From the NCBI GenBank assembly GCA_945861865.1, contig CAMAWN010000015.1, forward strand, positions 1 through 52,690: a stretch of DNA of 52,690 nucleotides, given 5' to 3'. A program made the translations under genes and the position numbers. Of the stretch, positions 35,001-44,581 are shown piece by piece; the stretch's first letter is position 1, and every line of letters starts with the position of its first letter. The stretch is from Candidatus Kuenenia stuttgartensis. GTDB taxonomy: Bacteria > Planctomycetota > Planctomycetia > Planctomycetales > Planctomycetaceae. Under the pieces are notes generated by a model. It had not been told where the DNA came from. It worked only from the letters and a program-made list of their open reading frames with translations, and ran no database searches.

Positions 35001-35744
35001 GTTGAACCCAATGCTCAGCATCGGGAAGTGCGACACCGCCTGCCAGAACGCCTCGATGGACTGACCAAACAAGGTCGTGCCGCCGTTCGCTTCAAAGACC
35101 GTCGCCGAAACCATCACGGGCAATCGTTTGCCGGTTTGCTCGAAGTGCCGCGCGATCGCCAGCAGACACGCTTTCATGTTGATCGTGTCGAACGAAGTTT
35201 CCGGGAGCAGCAAGTCCACTCCGCCATCGACGAGTCCTCGAATCTGATCGGTGTAAGCGGCGACGACTTCATCAAAGGTCACTTCGGGTTTGTCCGTGTC
35301 GCGATCGTTCCAGCGATTTGACAGCGAACGATTCATCGGGCCGATGGAGCCAGCCACAAACCGCGGCTTCGACGGATCTCTTTCTTGGATTTCATCCGCC
35401 ACAGATCGAGCCAACCGCGCCGCCGTGGCATTCAATTCATAGGCGAAGCTTTCGAGCCCATAATCCGCCATCGACACCGCTTGAGCGTTGAACGTGTCGG
35501 TCTCGACGATGTCCGCCCCAGCCTCGAAGTACTGCCGATGAATCGACTCGATCACGTCCGGCTTCGTCAGCACGAGGAGGTCGTTGAAGCCTTTGAGGTC
35601 TTTTGAGTGTCCGCGAAACTGCTCGCCCCGAAAGTCCGCCTCTTCCAGCTTGAAACGCTGCACCATCGTCCCCATCGCGCCATCGAGGATGAGGATGCGG
35701 TCGTCGAGAAGATTGGAAAGAGAGTCACTTGGATCAGAAGCCAT
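32025..35744 (-). CDS. metH: Cobalamin-dependent methionine synthase
   Basis: A 1239-residue four-module enzyme that transfers a methyl group from methyltetrahydrofolate to homocysteine. Homocysteine/Zn domain (about 1-330, ends GGCCGSTP), pterin-binding domain (about 345-640, '[12 protein letters not shown]'), cap and B12-binding domain (about 650-900) with [10 protein letters not shown] (H778 is the cobalt ligand), and the AdoMet reactivation domain (about 920-1239). ATG 35744 is the first Met before [14 protein letters not shown]. Two segments are odd: [20 protein letters not shown] just before the B12-binding core is about 18 residues longer than E. coli MetH as I remember it, and SKISDLKF replaces a stretch in the last domain. 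Both coincide with repeat-like DNA. No B12 riboswitch box was found upstream. Confidence 0.95.
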   Translation of the reverse strand: MASDPSDSLSNLLDDRILILDGAMGTMVQRFKLEEADFRGEQFRGHSKDLKGFNDLLVLTKPDVIESIHRQYFEAGADIVETDTFNAQAVSMADYGLESFAYELNATAARLARSVADEIQERDPSKPRFVAGSIGPMNRSLSNRWNDRDTDKPEVTFDEVVAAYTDQIRGLVDGGVDLLLPETSFDTINMKACLLAIARHFEQTGKRLPVMVSATVFEANGGTTLFGQSIEAFWQAVSHFPMLSIGFNCAVGPEKMRPWIQELSALAPKYVSCYPNAGLPNALGEFDMTPDTMGRLVGEFAENGWVNIIGGCCGSTPTHIAAIADAVKSMKPRRVPSVPHYTTFSGLTPQYIRPESTFFMVGERTNVTGSRKFARLIKESKLDEAIAVARQQVESGANMIDVNMDEGLLDSEAEMTRFLDLVNANTEVGSVPVMVDSSKWSVIEAGLKCLQGKGVVNSISLKEGEEKFLEQARLVRQYGAAVIVMAFDEGGQAVTADHKVSICQRAFKLLTEKVGFPPEDVIFDPNILTIGTGMEEHANYAVEFFEAVRRIKQVCPGAKTSGGVSNVSFSFRGNDAVREAVNAVFLYHAIKAGLDMGIVNAGQLEVYEEIDKELLTHVEDVVLNRRPDATERLITFSEKFKSVGKGESAAAVEEWRNGTVEERLKHAMLKGVTDHIDEDTEEARQKYGRPLNVIQGPLMAGMSVVGELFGVGKMFLPQVVKSARVMKKAVAYLEPFMEAEKLAEGGVGSGEWGAKMQSSPLPSTRGTVILATVKGDVHDIGKNIVGVVLRCNNFEVIDLGVMVPCEIILQNARERNAQIIGLSGLITPSLDEMVHVAREMKRQGFEIPLLIGGATTSSKHTAVKISPEYDQIVVHVLDASRSVPVVENLLDADRKSDFSRKNLATQDRDRANFADRQQRNLVPYADALARRFATDWATVEIPTPEFLGSRTLDDFPLAELVPFIDWSPFFSTWELRGKFPAIFEDDVVGSEAKKLYDDARQLLDQIIANRWLTARGVYGFWPASSVGDDVVVRSKISDLKFPMLRQQWERQGQKDFRSLADYIAPTDSGRQDYIGAFAVTTGFGCDELCAKFDKAHDDYQSIMAKALADRLAEAFAECLHQRVRTEWGYGRSEQLSAEDLIDEKYRGIRPAFGYPSCPDHTLKGPLFDLLQAETQTGIRLTESFAMWPAAAVSGLYFAHPQARYFAVDRITKDQVENYAARKGVAVAEVERWLSPNLGY
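32620..32648. repeat. AT-rich mini-repeat inside metH
   Basis: The stretch GGAAATTTCAAATCGGAAAT (32620-32639) and the bases up to 32648 read on the minus strand as SKISDLKF. They resemble the AT-rich palindrome at 44189-44206 and its flank. The local composition differs from the GC-rich gene around it. Confidence 0.5.
33459..33505. repeat. Palindrome plus 7-bp tandem repeat inside metH
   Basis: GGGGAGTGGGGA (33459-33470) pairs with TCCCCACTCCCC (33486-33497), a 12-bp stem with a 15-base loop. The right arm lies in three perfect copies of CTCCCCA (33485-33505). It is translated in frame as a Gly/Ser/Trp/Pro-rich linker before the B12-binding core. Confidence 0.8.
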
Positions 35745-35855
35745 TAACAACTCACGGATCTTGGGCCAGGACGTTCAACATCGAGCGTCTGCTCCAACAG
35801 CAAGACGCCTCAGACGGAACATAGCAAGGCTAACCGCGACCGGCCAGATGCCGAT

Positions 35856-37541
35856 TTAGTTGAGATCACCTTTGGTGATGCGGGCGATTTCGTCCACGCT
35901 GGTGACGCCTTCGATGACTCGGCCGTAGCCGCACTGGCGAAGCGTGATGAGCCCGTGCTTCAGCGCGACGTGGCGAATCTGAGTCGAGCTGGCTCGTTCG
36001 ATGCAGAGCTGGCGAATCGCGTCGTCCGTCGTCATCAGCTCGAAGATACCCACGCGGCCGGAGTAGCCAGTGTCGCGGCAGTCGCGGCAGCCAGCCGGTT
36101 TGAAAAGTTTTTCCGGCAGTGGACGAGGGAAGTCGTCCGGGAGGTCGCTGTCAGTGGGATGAAATGCAACTTTGCACTTGGCACACAACCGGCGCACGAG
36201 TCGTTGAGCCAGCACCCCTTCGACGGTGCTCGCACAGAGGTACGGCTCGACCCCCATGTCGATCAATCGAGTGAACGCGCTCGCCGCATCGTTGGTGTGC
36301 AGCGTGCTGAACACGAGGTGTCCGGTCAGCGACGACTGAATCGCGCTCTCGGCGGTTTCGTAGTCTCGGATTTCGCCGATCAGGATCACGTCGGGGTCGT
36401 GACGCAGAATGCTTCGCAAACCGGCGGCGAAGGTCAGGCCGATCTTCGCGTGAACTTGGATCTGGTTGATCCCAGCCATCTGGTACTCAACCGGGTCTTC
36501 GACCGTGATGATCTTCAGCGTCGGATCTTTGATCTCGTTGAGCGCGCTGTAGAGCGTCGTCGATTTGCCCGAACCGGTCGGCCCCGTGACCAGCACGATC
36601 CCGTGCGGCAGATTGATCAGCTTGTAGAACGGCGCCTTGATTTCGTTGGGCATTCCCATGCTCGACAGGTTGAAGGTCATCCGCCCCTTGTCGAGGATTC
36701 GGAGCACGACCCCTTCGCCGTGGATCATTGGGATGATCGACATGCGGACGTCGATCTCGCGGCCCGCCACGCGGAGTTCGATGCGGCCGTCTTGCGGCAG
36801 TCGTTTCTCGGCGATGTTCAGCCGAGCCATGATTTTCAACCGCGTGACAATCGCCCGATAGAACTGATGAATCTCTTGCGGGACCGCCTGCAAGCGCAGC
36901 AAGCCGTCCACGCGATACCGCACCGCCAACCCTTTATCGCTCGGCTCGATATGCACGTCGCTGGCCTGTTGGGCGAGCGCTTCGAGCAGCAATTCGTTGA
37001 CCAGCCGGATGACCGAGGCCGCCTGAGCCATCTGAGCCAGTTCGCTGTCGGCGCGAGCCACCTCGGCGAGGTAATCGGCATCGACATCGTCGCCGCGCTG
37101 CGCGACCAATTCGTTGATCGTGTCGCCGCCGACGCCCAGATGCTCTTTGATCAGCCGCACGAGATCGTCGCGTCGCGTGAGCACGGGCTCCAAGCGGAAG
37201 CCGCTGAGCGAACTCAACTCGTCGAGCGCTTCGAGATCGAACGGGTCCGCAATCGCGATTTCGACTCGGCCGTTGTTTCGTCGCAGTGGCAGCAACGAGT
37301 GCCGGAAGATTGCCGTCGTCGGAAACTTCGCCAGCAACTCGCGGTCGATCGGGAAGTCGTTGAGTTCGACAAATCGCATTCCCAATTCGTCGCCGAGCGC
37401 CCGCAACGCCTGCTCCTCGGTCAGCAACCCCTGCTCAACGGCCACTTGGTCCACGCGCTTGCCGTTGGCCGTCGCGCGGAGCATTTCCAGTTCCGGCAGG
37501 CTGAGCAGCCCGCGATCCAAAAGTACGTCGCCGATGTCCAT
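35856..37541 (-). CDS. GspE/PilB-type secretion or pilus ATPase
   Basis: A 561-residue hexameric ATPase that powers type II secretion or type IV pilus assembly. It has an N-terminal MshEN/GspE-N domain (1-150, [13 protein letters not shown] ... LIKEHLG), a linker and N2 domain ([12 protein letters not shown]), Walker [10 protein letters not shown] (K326), Asp box, Walker B ('[15 protein letters not shown]'), His box and a Zn-binding C-terminal module (CAKC ... [12 protein letters not shown]). ATG 37541 is chosen because MDIGDV is the usual start; the frame extends to 37595 without a better signal. It lies downstream of the secretin-N-domain protein; other secretion genes are not in the window. 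Confidence 0.9.
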   Translation of the reverse strand: MDIGDVLLDRGLLSLPELEMLRATANGKRVDQVAVEQGLLTEEQALRALGDELGMRFVELNDFPIDRELLAKFPTTAIFRHSLLPLRRNNGRVEIAIADPFDLEALDELSSLSGFRLEPVLTRRDDLVRLIKEHLGVGGDTINELVAQRGDDVDADYLAEVARADSELAQMAQAASVIRLVNELLLEALAQQASDVHIEPSDKGLAVRYRVDGLLRLQAVPQEIHQFYRAIVTRLKIMARLNIAEKRLPQDGRIELRVAGREIDVRMSIIPMIHGEGVVLRILDKGRMTFNLSSMGMPNEIKAPFYKLINLPHGIVLVTGPTGSGKSTTLYSALNEIKDPTLKIITVEDPVEYQMAGINQIQVHAKIGLTFAAGLRSILRHDPDVILIGEIRDYETAESAIQSSLTGHLVFSTLHTNDAASAFTRLIDMGVEPYLCASTVEGVLAQRLVRRLCAKCKVAFHPTDSDLPDDFPRPLPEKLFKPAGCRDCRDTGYSGRVGIFELMTTDDAIRQLCIERASSTQIRHVALKHGLITLRQCGYGRVIEGVTSVDEIARITKGDLN

Positions 37542-37698
37542 CTGAGGAGACCTCGTTTGAGGCGTGCGATTTCGCTCCGCCGAAAGCCGTTCCACGTCGC
37601 AGGCATGTTACCGAAAGTCACCACTCGATCAGCCATCGGGACGGCGAGATTGGTCGGCATCCAACCAATTTGTCGTGGAGGAATTCCGGTCGTAACTC

Positions 37699-37755
37699 CG
37701 TGGGGCAAGATTTCAACCTGCCATGTGGACGGGCTGGTTGAAAACCTGCCCCACG
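37699..37755. repeat. Imperfect inverted repeat between the secretin-like and ATPase genes
   Basis: CGTGGGGCAAGATTTCAACC (37699-37718) and the inverse GGTTGAAAACCTGCCCCACG (37736-37755) match at 18 of 20 positions. The right arm touches the stop codon of the secretin-like gene. It could attenuate transcription into the ATPase gene. The remaining part of the 214-base gap, 37542-37698, shows nothing recognisable. Confidence 0.7.
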
Positions 37756-40700
37756 TCATCGGCCACTGCCGCCAAAGCGGCTACCACTGCTACCGAACGG
37801 ACTGCTCCCGCCGAACGGACTTCCGCCTCCAAAGGGACTGCCTCCGAAGGGGGGCATTCCTGGCGGAAAGCCACCCGAACCAAACGGAGACGGAGTCGAA
37901 CTCGAGCCACTGCTCGACGAACCGCTGCGAGACGATGAAGACGACGTCCGGCTGGCCGAGCCGACTTTGATTTTCGAGTACATCGCGCTCAACGCCGTCT
38001 GCACCGCCGCTGAGTTGCTCCCTTTGATGTCCACGACTCGCACAGTGCGATTCGCGGCGCGAGCGTCGTCGTCGATCGCCTGAACGAGCGATTCGATTTG
38101 GCGGAAGAGCGACTCACTCGAGGAGATGATCAACGTATTGGTGCGAGCATCAGTGCTGAGCGTCAGCTTGATGCTGCGAGCCTGTTGCTGACCGCCGCGA
38201 CTGCTGCCGCCTCGACTGCTGCCGCCGCCTCCCATCAGCATGGCGAACGGGTTCGGCTGCTGGCCTGGCTGTTGGCCTTCGGGAGTCATGTCGTCTTTGT
38301 AGATTTCTTTGACGATGGCCGCGACATCTTCGACTTCCGCGTGCTGCACCAGAATGCGATGCGGCGTGCGGTCGCGAAGCTGTTCGGGCAACTCGGAAGC
38401 GTCGAGCACTCGCAGCATCGCTTCGACCTCGCGGACCTGATCGGCCGGACCGGCGACGTACAATGCGTTCGAACGCACGTCCGGGATGATTCGCAGCGTC
38501 AGCGAGCCAGCCATCGCGCTCGACAGTCCAGTCGCGTTCATCAGGCTGCGGCCCATTGAACTCATGCCGCCGGTCAACTCGCCAAGCATTCCGCTGGAAC
38601 TGCCGGAACCGGACGACACCGAACTGGTCGGGAAGAGCCGTTCGAGCATCGTGGCCGTTTCACTGGCGTCGGCCGAGCGGAGATAAAAGATCGTCCAGCG
38701 TGGCTTCGACGGCGTGGCTTCCTGCATCAGTTCGATCAGCCGTTCCATCTCATCGAGCGCGGCTTCGTCATTGGAAGAGATGACCAAATTGCTGCCGCTG
38801 GAAAGGATGCGAATTGGTTCCCCCTGCCCTTCCGTTGCCGGTGTTTCTTTTGCTGGCTCGTCCGATTTCGGAGCGGTTGACGCTTCGGGAGCGGACTGCG
38901 GCTTCTTGGTTTTGTTCGGGTTCGGCTTCTGGTTGGCATTTTTCTTTTTAGTTTTGTTGGGCTTCGCGGATTTACGGGGGCTCACGGCTTGATCGGCCTC
39001 AGCGGACGATCCGTCTCGAAAGCTGGCGGTGAACACCTTGGCTCCGGCGGCTTGCGCTCGTGGCTGAGTGCTCGGCTTCGAATCGGCTTTCGGAGCTTTT
39101 CGTTTCGCACTGACTGGCTTGTCAGTCGCGGCGTCGACCGGCGTTTGACTGGTTGTTCGCGAGGGCCGAGTCGTCTCTCGCGGCGGAGCGGCGTCATCGG
39201 AACTCGGAACCGCTGACGGGACGCGCTGGTCGCGAACAGGCCGGTTGTTCGATGGAATGACGATGATCGGATTCGAGTTCTTCGCGCCCCAGAACTGCTT
39301 GAGCATCTGCGAGAACTCTTCGGGATCCCGGCCGCCGAGTGGAATCGTGCGCAGCGTTCCCTTTTGCGGATCGCCCTTCAGCGAGTTCGGGTCCATTTGT
39401 GTGAGCAGCAATTTGATCTGATTGACTTGGTCGTTGGTGCCACGCACGATCAGGCCGTAACCGGTTGGATGCGGCGTCATGCTGGGAGCGGCGTCTTTCT
39501 CGGCAGCGTACAACGCCTGCAACGTCGCAACGGCGGTCAGCGAATCGATGCGGCCGGTCGGCACAACGGCAACCGTTGCTCCGCCGGAGATTCCCTCGCC
39601 GTCGAGTTGTTTAATCGTGCGTTCGATCTGCTCGTGCTGAGTTGGCGTTGCAAAGATGTGCAATCGACGGGCACGACCGTCTTCATTCACGACGCAACCG
39701 GGATACAAAACATTGAGCGTCTTGGCGACTTCCTGCACGTCAGCAGTCTTGGCCGTGTAGACGTGCAAGTACGGCTCGCGACTGCGCGGGCGACGAACCG
39801 CGCCGGGTAGCTCTTCCATGTCGATGGTCTTGAGCAACTCCTCGATGATCTTGTGCTCGGCCGTGTTGGCGGTCACCAGCAGCCGGTTTGTACGCTCGTC
39901 GGAACTGACTTGGACTTTCGGTTTCGTGTTTGTCGGCGCGGGCATCACGATCGGACGGCCGTCGCGGTCACGCATTTCGCCGCCGCCGCGAGGATCGTAG
40001 GAGCGTGACCGCGAACCCTCTGCGACTGATTCGACGCCACGTTGTAGACCGAACATCGCGCGGACTTTGTCTTCCGCTTCCGGAGCGTCGATGTGCTTCA
40101 ACGTGTAGGCCATGAAGGTGATGTCTGTCGGAGCCGCGCCGAGACTGACCAGCAAGTCGTGAATCTGCTGCAAATTGGAGCCGACGTCCGTGACGCTGAT
40201 GGAGCTCGATCGCTTCAGCGCGACCACTTTTCCCTGCGGGCCGATGAGTTCTTTGGCTTCCTCGGCGGCCTCTTCGGCGGTGATGTTCTCGACCCGCAGG
40301 ATGATATTCATCAACTCGTTTTTCCCTCGCTTCGACAAATCGGACACCTTTACCTTCGGGACCAGATTGGGCGGAATCGTGTCGTCGATGTTGAGCACGA
40401 CCAGAAACTGATCGCGTCGGACGAGCACATAACCCTTTTGCAACAGGTAGCCGTTGATGACGTCGAGGGCCTCTTCGGGCGCGTATTCCTTCTCGTCGAA
40501 ATAGTTGAACGTACCGGGCGGGACGACGTTGAGGTCAAGCGTCAGACCAGCCAGCTCCGCGAACGTCTTGAGCACGTCGGCCCAAGCGGCATGTTGGAAA
40601 TTGAACGAAATTTTTTCGGGCTTCGGCGGTTCGGCGTTTTCATCCGCTGGCTTGTCGGCCGTGTTGAGCGTTGCAGACTTCGCGGCAGCAAATTCGTCGG

Positions 40701-41547
40701 CCGATTTTCCGAACGACACGACCGGCTTGCGCGGCTTGTCGTCGGTTTGGCTGGTGACCGCTTCGACATTGGCGATCGGCTGCGAGACGCGAACCGGCTT
40801 CGGAGCGGACTCTGTCGCGCTGCTCGGCTTCGCGTCCGATTTCGGAGCCTCTCCTTCGGGTGTCGGCTCCGGGCCTTTCAGTTTGGTCCATTGCTCGCGT
40901 TGAGCGTCCGTTAAAACAGCGAGTCGCTTGTCTTCGAACTCTTTTCGGAGTTCCGTCATTTTGGTCCGCATGTCCTCGCCGCCAAAACCGCCGCCGCTGA
41001 ACATTTCGCGCATCTTCTTGCCGGACTCGTCGCTGAGCGTTTTGAGCTTCGCGATCTGTTCATCGCTGAGTTTCAACTCGCCGGCAACGTCGCTGTCACC
41101 GAGAGAGTTGATCCCACGCGATTGCAAAGCCAACTGGCGATAGCGAGTGAATTGTTCTGGAGCCAGCACCTTTTTCAAATCCGCATCGGACTGGGTGCGC
41201 TGTTCGGCTTGGATCTTGGCCATTTCGGCCGTCGCGGCTGAACGATCTTCTTCCGAAGCACCAGGCCCCATCTTCCCGAACAAGTCACGGACGCGAGTGT
41301 CCTCACGGAGCTTGTCGCTGATCTCACGGATTTTGGTTTTTTGCTCGTCGGTCAGCTTGAGTTCTTCGGCATTGGAATCTCGCAGCAAAAGACCGACCGT
41401 CGATCCACCGCCGCCGAAGCCACCTCCACCACCGAAGCCGCCAGAACCTCCGCCACTGCCGCGACGTTGGGCCATCGCGGTTGAAGTCATCGACAGAATG
41501 GCAACCAGTGTCAGCGTGACCGCCAACCGATGCGAAGAATTTTTCAT
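37756..41547 (-). CDS. Giant secretin-N-domain protein without an evident barrel domain
   Basis: A 1263-residue exported protein; ATG 41547 starts a signal peptide (1 to about 27, ends TAMAQ). A Gly-rich stretch and Spy/LTXXQ-like helical repeats (LKLTDEQKTKIREISDKLRE; 'LKLSDEQIAKLKTLSDE') follow. A secretin N0-like segment (about 330-410, FNFQHAAWADVLKTFAELAG) and then four or more N1-type repeats follow to about 1190, for example 'KVVALKRSSSISVTDVGSNL', 'GRARRLHIFATPTQHEQIE', 'TYLRSADASETATMLERLF'-like and 'IKGSNSAAVQTALSAMYSKI'. The last 70 residues are Ser/Gly/Pro-rich. The C-terminal pore-forming secretin domain of GspD/PilQ is not visible. It precedes the GspE gene, so it may be part of a secretion-like apparatus. 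Confidence 0.8.
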   Translation of the reverse strand: MKNSSHRLAVTLTLVAILSMTSTAMAQRRGSGGGSGGFGGGGGFGGGGSTVGLLLRDSNAEELKLTDEQKTKIREISDKLREDTRVRDLFGKMGPGASEEDRSAATAEMAKIQAEQRTQSDADLKKVLAPEQFTRYRQLALQSRGINSLGDSDVAGELKLSDEQIAKLKTLSDESGKKMREMFSGGGFGGEDMRTKMTELRKEFEDKRLAVLTDAQREQWTKLKGPEPTPEGEAPKSDAKPSSATESAPKPVRVSQPIANVEAVTSQTDDKPRKPVVSFGKSADEFAAAKSATLNTADKPADENAEPPKPEKISFNFQHAAWADVLKTFAELAGLTLDLNVVPPGTFNYFDEKEYAPEEALDVINGYLLQKGYVLVRRDQFLVVLNIDDTIPPNLVPKVKVSDLSKRGKNELMNIILRVENITAEEAAEEAKELIGPQGKVVALKRSSSISVTDVGSNLQQIHDLLVSLGAAPTDITFMAYTLKHIDAPEAEDKVRAMFGLQRGVESVAEGSRSRSYDPRGGGEMRDRDGRPIVMPAPTNTKPKVQVSSDERTNRLLVTANTAEHKIIEELLKTIDMEELPGAVRRPRSREPYLHVYTAKTADVQEVAKTLNVLYPGCVVNEDGRARRLHIFATPTQHEQIERTIKQLDGEGISGGATVAVVPTGRIDSLTAVATLQALYAAEKDAAPSMTPHPTGYGLIVRGTNDQVNQIKLLLTQMDPNSLKGDPQKGTLRTIPLGGRDPEEFSQMLKQFWGAKNSNPIIVIPSNNRPVRDQRVPSAVPSSDDAAPPRETTRPSRTTSQTPVDAATDKPVSAKRKAPKADSKPSTQPRAQAAGAKVFTASFRDGSSAEADQAVSPRKSAKPNKTKKKNANQKPNPNKTKKPQSAPEASTAPKSDEPAKETPATEGQGEPIRILSSGSNLVISSNDEAALDEMERLIELMQEATPSKPRWTIFYLRSADASETATMLERLFPTSSVSSGSGSSSGMLGELTGGMSSMGRSLMNATGLSSAMAGSLTLRIIPDVRSNALYVAGPADQVREVEAMLRVLDASELPEQLRDRTPHRILVQHAEVEDVAAIVKEIYKDDMTPEGQQPGQQPNPFAMLMGGGGSSRGGSSRGGQQQARSIKLTLSTDARTNTLIISSSESLFRQIESLVQAIDDDARAANRTVRVVDIKGSNSAAVQTALSAMYSKIKVGSASRTSSSSSRSGSSSSGSSSTPSPFGSGGFPPGMPPFGGSPFGGGSPFGGSSPFGSSGSRFGGSGR

Positions 41548-41906
41548 GGCGAGGCTCTCTGGGAATACAAGGACAGTCACCGCTGAAGACCCCTTTCCGC
41601 CACAAAATCTAGCCGGGGTGGCGGATGCTACCCACGTCAGGATTTGAAACTCAAGAACGTGCCGGATTCTCCGGCGGTTTCGGGGCTCTGGGGTGACTCT
41701 GAGTCATATTGGGAATCTTCGGCTTTTGCCGCTCTGGGCTGAGTGAAAACTCGCTGCCGGATCGGCAAATTCAGCCGGAGAGACCGATCAGTTGGATCAT
41801 GCGGATTCGAAGGCTGCCGTCGATGCCGCCCCTTCGAAAACCGGACGGACGTCGATAGAACCCCCAAAGGCTTGATCTTGGCTCGCTTCTTGGCAGGAGT
41901 TTCATC
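41548..41906. promoter_or_regulatory. Divergent intergenic region with a TGACTC-T-GAGTCA palindrome
   Basis: This 359-base gap separates the secretin-like gene (minus) from the EF-hand gene (plus), so it must hold two promoters. A perfect 6-bp palindrome lies at 41694-41706, and a GCCGGA-TTC-TCCGGC hairpin at 41661-41675. No consensus promoter could be set with confidence and no coding frame is convincing. Confidence 0.4.
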
Positions 41907-42968
41907 ATGAAAATCGCGACTCAATGGGTTCGTCGTGGAACGGGACTCGCTCTGGGGTTGAGCCTGTTGTGTGGCGGATTCTGTGCCACAGTGACGGCTC
42001 AAGGCTTTCGGGGCGGCGATCGCGGTGGTGGTGGCTTCGGGGGCGGCGGCTTTCCGTCTCCGGAGGATTCGTTCCGCCGGATGGACCGCAATCAAAACGG
42101 CCAGATCGACCCGGACGAATTGGGGTTCATGCGCGACATGTACGCGCGAGCCGGCATGGATATTTCGCGGCCGATCAGCCAGCAAGAGTTCATTCAGGGT
42201 TCTCAAAAGATTCGTGAACAGTTCGAGCAGGCCCGATCTAGCGGTGGCGGTGGAATTCCCTCGTTCGGTGGCGGAACTCCCTCGTTCGGTGGCGGAACTC
42301 CCTCGTTCGGCGGCGGGCCTCCGGGAGGATCCGATCGACGTTCCGACGAATCCTCTGATCGAGATTCTCGACGGAGCGATCGTGACCGCAGAGACGACAA
42401 GGACGGCGACCGTCGCGGAGATTCGTCATCGTCGAGCAAGTCCTCCAAAAAAACTGCGAAACCGAAAGTCCGTGTCACCAAGGATCTCCCCACCGACTAT
42501 CGCGACAAAGACAAAAACGGTGACGGGCAGATCGGCTTGTATGAATGGGATCGCAATGCCTTCGCTCAGTTCTTCGGCCTGGACCGCAATGGCGATGGTC
42601 TGCTGACCGCCGATGAACTCATTGCCGCCACCAAAAAGAGCACGACTAAAAGCTCGACGACGAGTGGTTCAAGTCCACTGGCAATCGCGTCGTCGAGTGG
42701 CTCTCGTTCACCAGCATCGTCCGATGTTGGTCTGCCGAGTGCTGCCGCCGCTCCTGCGACTGCCAGCACTGCTCCTCCGGTGGAAATGACGGCTGGATTG
42801 AAGGTCTTCGTGGGACTCGACAACGATCGCGATGGCACATTGACGGACGAGGAGTGGAAACGCTCTCGAACAGCTCGTGGCAAATTCGAGAAGGCGGGCA
42901 TTGCGATTTCGCTCCCGATCAAACAAGCTCAGTTCGTGGAGTTGTACAAACAGGTCGAGGCCAAGTAG
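41907..42968 (+). CDS. Secreted EF-hand protein
   Basis: A 353-residue protein with a signal peptide (1 to about 31, ends TVTAQ), preceded by AGGAG. Four EF-hand loops: DRNQNGQIDPDE (60-71), DKNGDGQIGLYE (202-213), DRNGDGLLTADE (226-237) and DNDRDGTLTDEE (305-316), each with the expected D-x-[DN]-x-[DN]-G pattern and final Glu, so calcium binding is likely. Between the first and second lie Gly/Ser/Asp/Arg-rich disordered stretches, including a tandem TPSFGGG repeat. Such proteins are frequent in planctomycetes; the partner is unknown. It lies 19 bases ahead of tsaB but probably has no link to it. Confidence 0.85.
   Translation: MKIATQWVRRGTGLALGLSLLCGGFCATVTAQGFRGGDRGGGGFGGGGFPSPEDSFRRMDRNQNGQIDPDELGFMRDMYARAGMDISRPISQQEFIQGSQKIREQFEQARSSGGGGIPSFGGGTPSFGGGTPSFGGGPPGGSDRRSDESSDRDSRRSDRDRRDDKDGDRRGDSSSSSKSSKKTAKPKVRVTKDLPTDYRDKDKNGDGQIGLYEWDRNAFAQFFGLDRNGDGLLTADELIAATKKSTTKSSTTSGSSPLAIASSSGSRSPASSDVGLPSAAAAPATASTAPPVEMTAGLKVFVGLDNDRDGTLTDEEWKRSRTARGKFEKAGIAISLPIKQAQFVELYKQVEAK
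42261..42317. repeat. 21-bp tandem repeat encoding SFGGGTP
   Basis: Two full identical 21-base units (42261-42281 and 42282-42302) and a partial third (42303-42317). They code for the SFGGGTP heptad within the EF-hand protein, an expansion-prone stretch. Confidence 0.8.
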
Positions 42969-42987
42969 CGGCCTCCAGGACCGCCGC

Positions 42988-43692
42988 GTGAACTTGCTGA
43001 CGTTGGGTGTCGAAACCTCGGGAATGACTGGTGCCATCGCGCTGCGCCGCGCCGGCCAGACCGTTGAATCGGTCTCGCTGCAACAGGCCGGACGCCGACA
43101 CGCTCAGACGTTGATCGCCGAAGTGGACGCGATGTTGCGTCGAGCGGGCATCTCGTCGCAACAGTTGGAAGTCATCGCGGTCAGTATCGGCCCCGGCAGT
43201 TTCACCGGCCTGCGAGTCGGCGTCGTGTTCGCCAAGACGCTGGCCTACGCAATTGGTTGCCGACTCGCGGCCGTCGACACCTTTCGCGCGATTGCTGCCG
43301 CGAGTCCAGCCAATGTGTCCGAGGTCTTCGTCGTCTCAGACGCTCAGCGGGGCGACTTGTTCGTTGGACGGTATGCCCTTGGAGATCCCACGAACGGCCC
43401 GGCGCGAGTTGGCGAGATCGCCATCGAGTCGAGCGTCGCCTTCTGCCAACGGGTCCAGGAATTCGCAACTTCGGAGGCGAACATCGCTATCAGCGGCCCG
43501 GCCGCCGCGACCGTTCAATCCGCTCTGCCACCGACGATGCAAGTTCTCAGTGCCGAACTCCAATCTCCGCGAGCCGACTTCGTTGCCGAGTTGGGAGAGC
43601 GGCAAGCATTGGCAGGAAAGTTGAGCGATCCGTGGCTGCTCGAACCGTTTTATCTCCGCCGTAGTGCCGCGGAGGAAAAAGCCGCCTCATGA
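42988..43692 (+). CDS. tsaB: tRNA N6-threonylcarbamoyladenosine synthesis protein TsaB
   Basis: A 234-residue ASKHA-fold protein that works with TsaC, TsaD and TsaE to make t6A in ANN-decoding tRNAs. GTG 42988 is chosen, with AGGA 7 bases upstream; the longer frame is the shadow of the EF-hand gene. Motifs: LGVETSGMTGAIAL at the start, 'GRRHAQTLIAEVDAML' and VSIGPGSFTGLRVGV, the hallmark of TsaB. Length is normal. The upstream gene ends 19 bases before; downstream 166 bases without a gene. Confidence 0.9.
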   Translation: MNLLTLGVETSGMTGAIALRRAGQTVESVSLQQAGRRHAQTLIAEVDAMLRRAGISSQQLEVIAVSIGPGSFTGLRVGVVFAKTLAYAIGCRLAAVDTFRAIAAASPANVSEVFVVSDAQRGDLFVGRYALGDPTNGPARVGEIAIESSVAFCQRVQEFATSEANIAISGPAAATVQSALPPTMQVLSAELQSPRADFVAELGERQALAGKLSDPWLLEPFYLRRSAAEEKAAS

Positions 43693-43858
43693 GTTCGCCC
43701 GTTGATAGCACAATGGCAGGCTCGATTTCTCCCAACTATACTCACACCGGCCGCGAAGGAACTTGACGCTCCGCGAAGCTCATCAATCGTCGCCGCCATC
43801 GGCGTTCTCAGGACCATTCGAACGATTTCGCCGCCAGCTTTTCAAAGGAGTCAGAATC

Positions 43859-44182
<324 letters not shown>

Positions 44183-44188
44183 CCACTC

Positions 44189-44206
44189 AATTTGAGATCT
44201 CAAATT
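44189..44206. repeat. AT-rich 18-bp perfect palindrome
   Basis: AATTTGAGATCTCAAATT is a perfect dyad, followed by TTTGAAATTTGGAAAT. A related sequence lies within metH at 32620-32648. On the minus strand the flank would read as FKFEISN, a peptide-like mini-repeat. Confidence 0.7.
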
Positions 44207-44221
44207 TGAAATTTGGAAATC

Positions 44222-44260
44222 CGCCGCCCGGTCGTTCGCTCGACCGGGCGGCGTCATTTT
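44222..44260 (+). terminator. Rho-independent terminator
   Basis: CGCCGCCCGGTCG (44222-44234) pairs perfectly with CGACCGGGCGGCG (44241-44253) around a 6-base loop, and TCATTTT follows. It ends transcription of the small gene at 43859-44182. The AT-rich palindrome lies between. Confidence 0.85.
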
Positions 44261-44463
44261 GTCATTCCGGGCTTTGTAATTTCTACGCGGTGAATGTTGC
44301 AGAATGGCTGCGGTTGAGAGGCCGACGGCTCACCGCAACGCTGCGGCAGTCTTTGCAGATTCGTTCCGAACTTCAAACGGCTCGCCAAGATTGAACGGCA
44401 CCGATTAACAACCTTTGGAGACACCCACTCGATTGGCACACAACTCGCTTCCTAACTCCCTCA

Positions 44464-44486
44464 CGGTGAGCGACGGAAACTCACCG
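44464..44486 (+). promoter_or_regulatory. Leader hairpin with GGA in the loop upstream of csrA, possible CsrA site
   Basis: CGGTGAG and CTCACCG form a perfect 7-bp stem around loop CGACGGAAA. A GGA in a hairpin loop is the core of CsrA/RsmE binding sites. More GGA triplets follow in the leader, at about 44491-44493, 44517-44519 and next to the Shine-Dalgarno region (44572-44574). The rest of the 320-base region before csrA holds no gene. Autoregulation by CsrA is known in other bacteria; here it is inferred. Confidence 0.45.
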
Positions 44487-44581
44487 ATGACGGAGCAGAT
44501 TCGCGGCTGCTACTCAGGAGTTTGATTCAGCCTTGTGACACCCATGACGCACATGGCCGCGACACATTGGGGGACGAAATC

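Noticed and set aside
35745..35855. Possible cobalamin riboswitch before metH
   Set aside because: No B12-box-like sequence and the space is too short; only a weak GCGTCT/AGACGC pairing is present.
35955..37970. 671-residue open frame antisense to the GspE gene
   Set aside because: It is the mirror of a well-supported ATPase gene, has no family motif and reflects the codon bias of GC-rich DNA.
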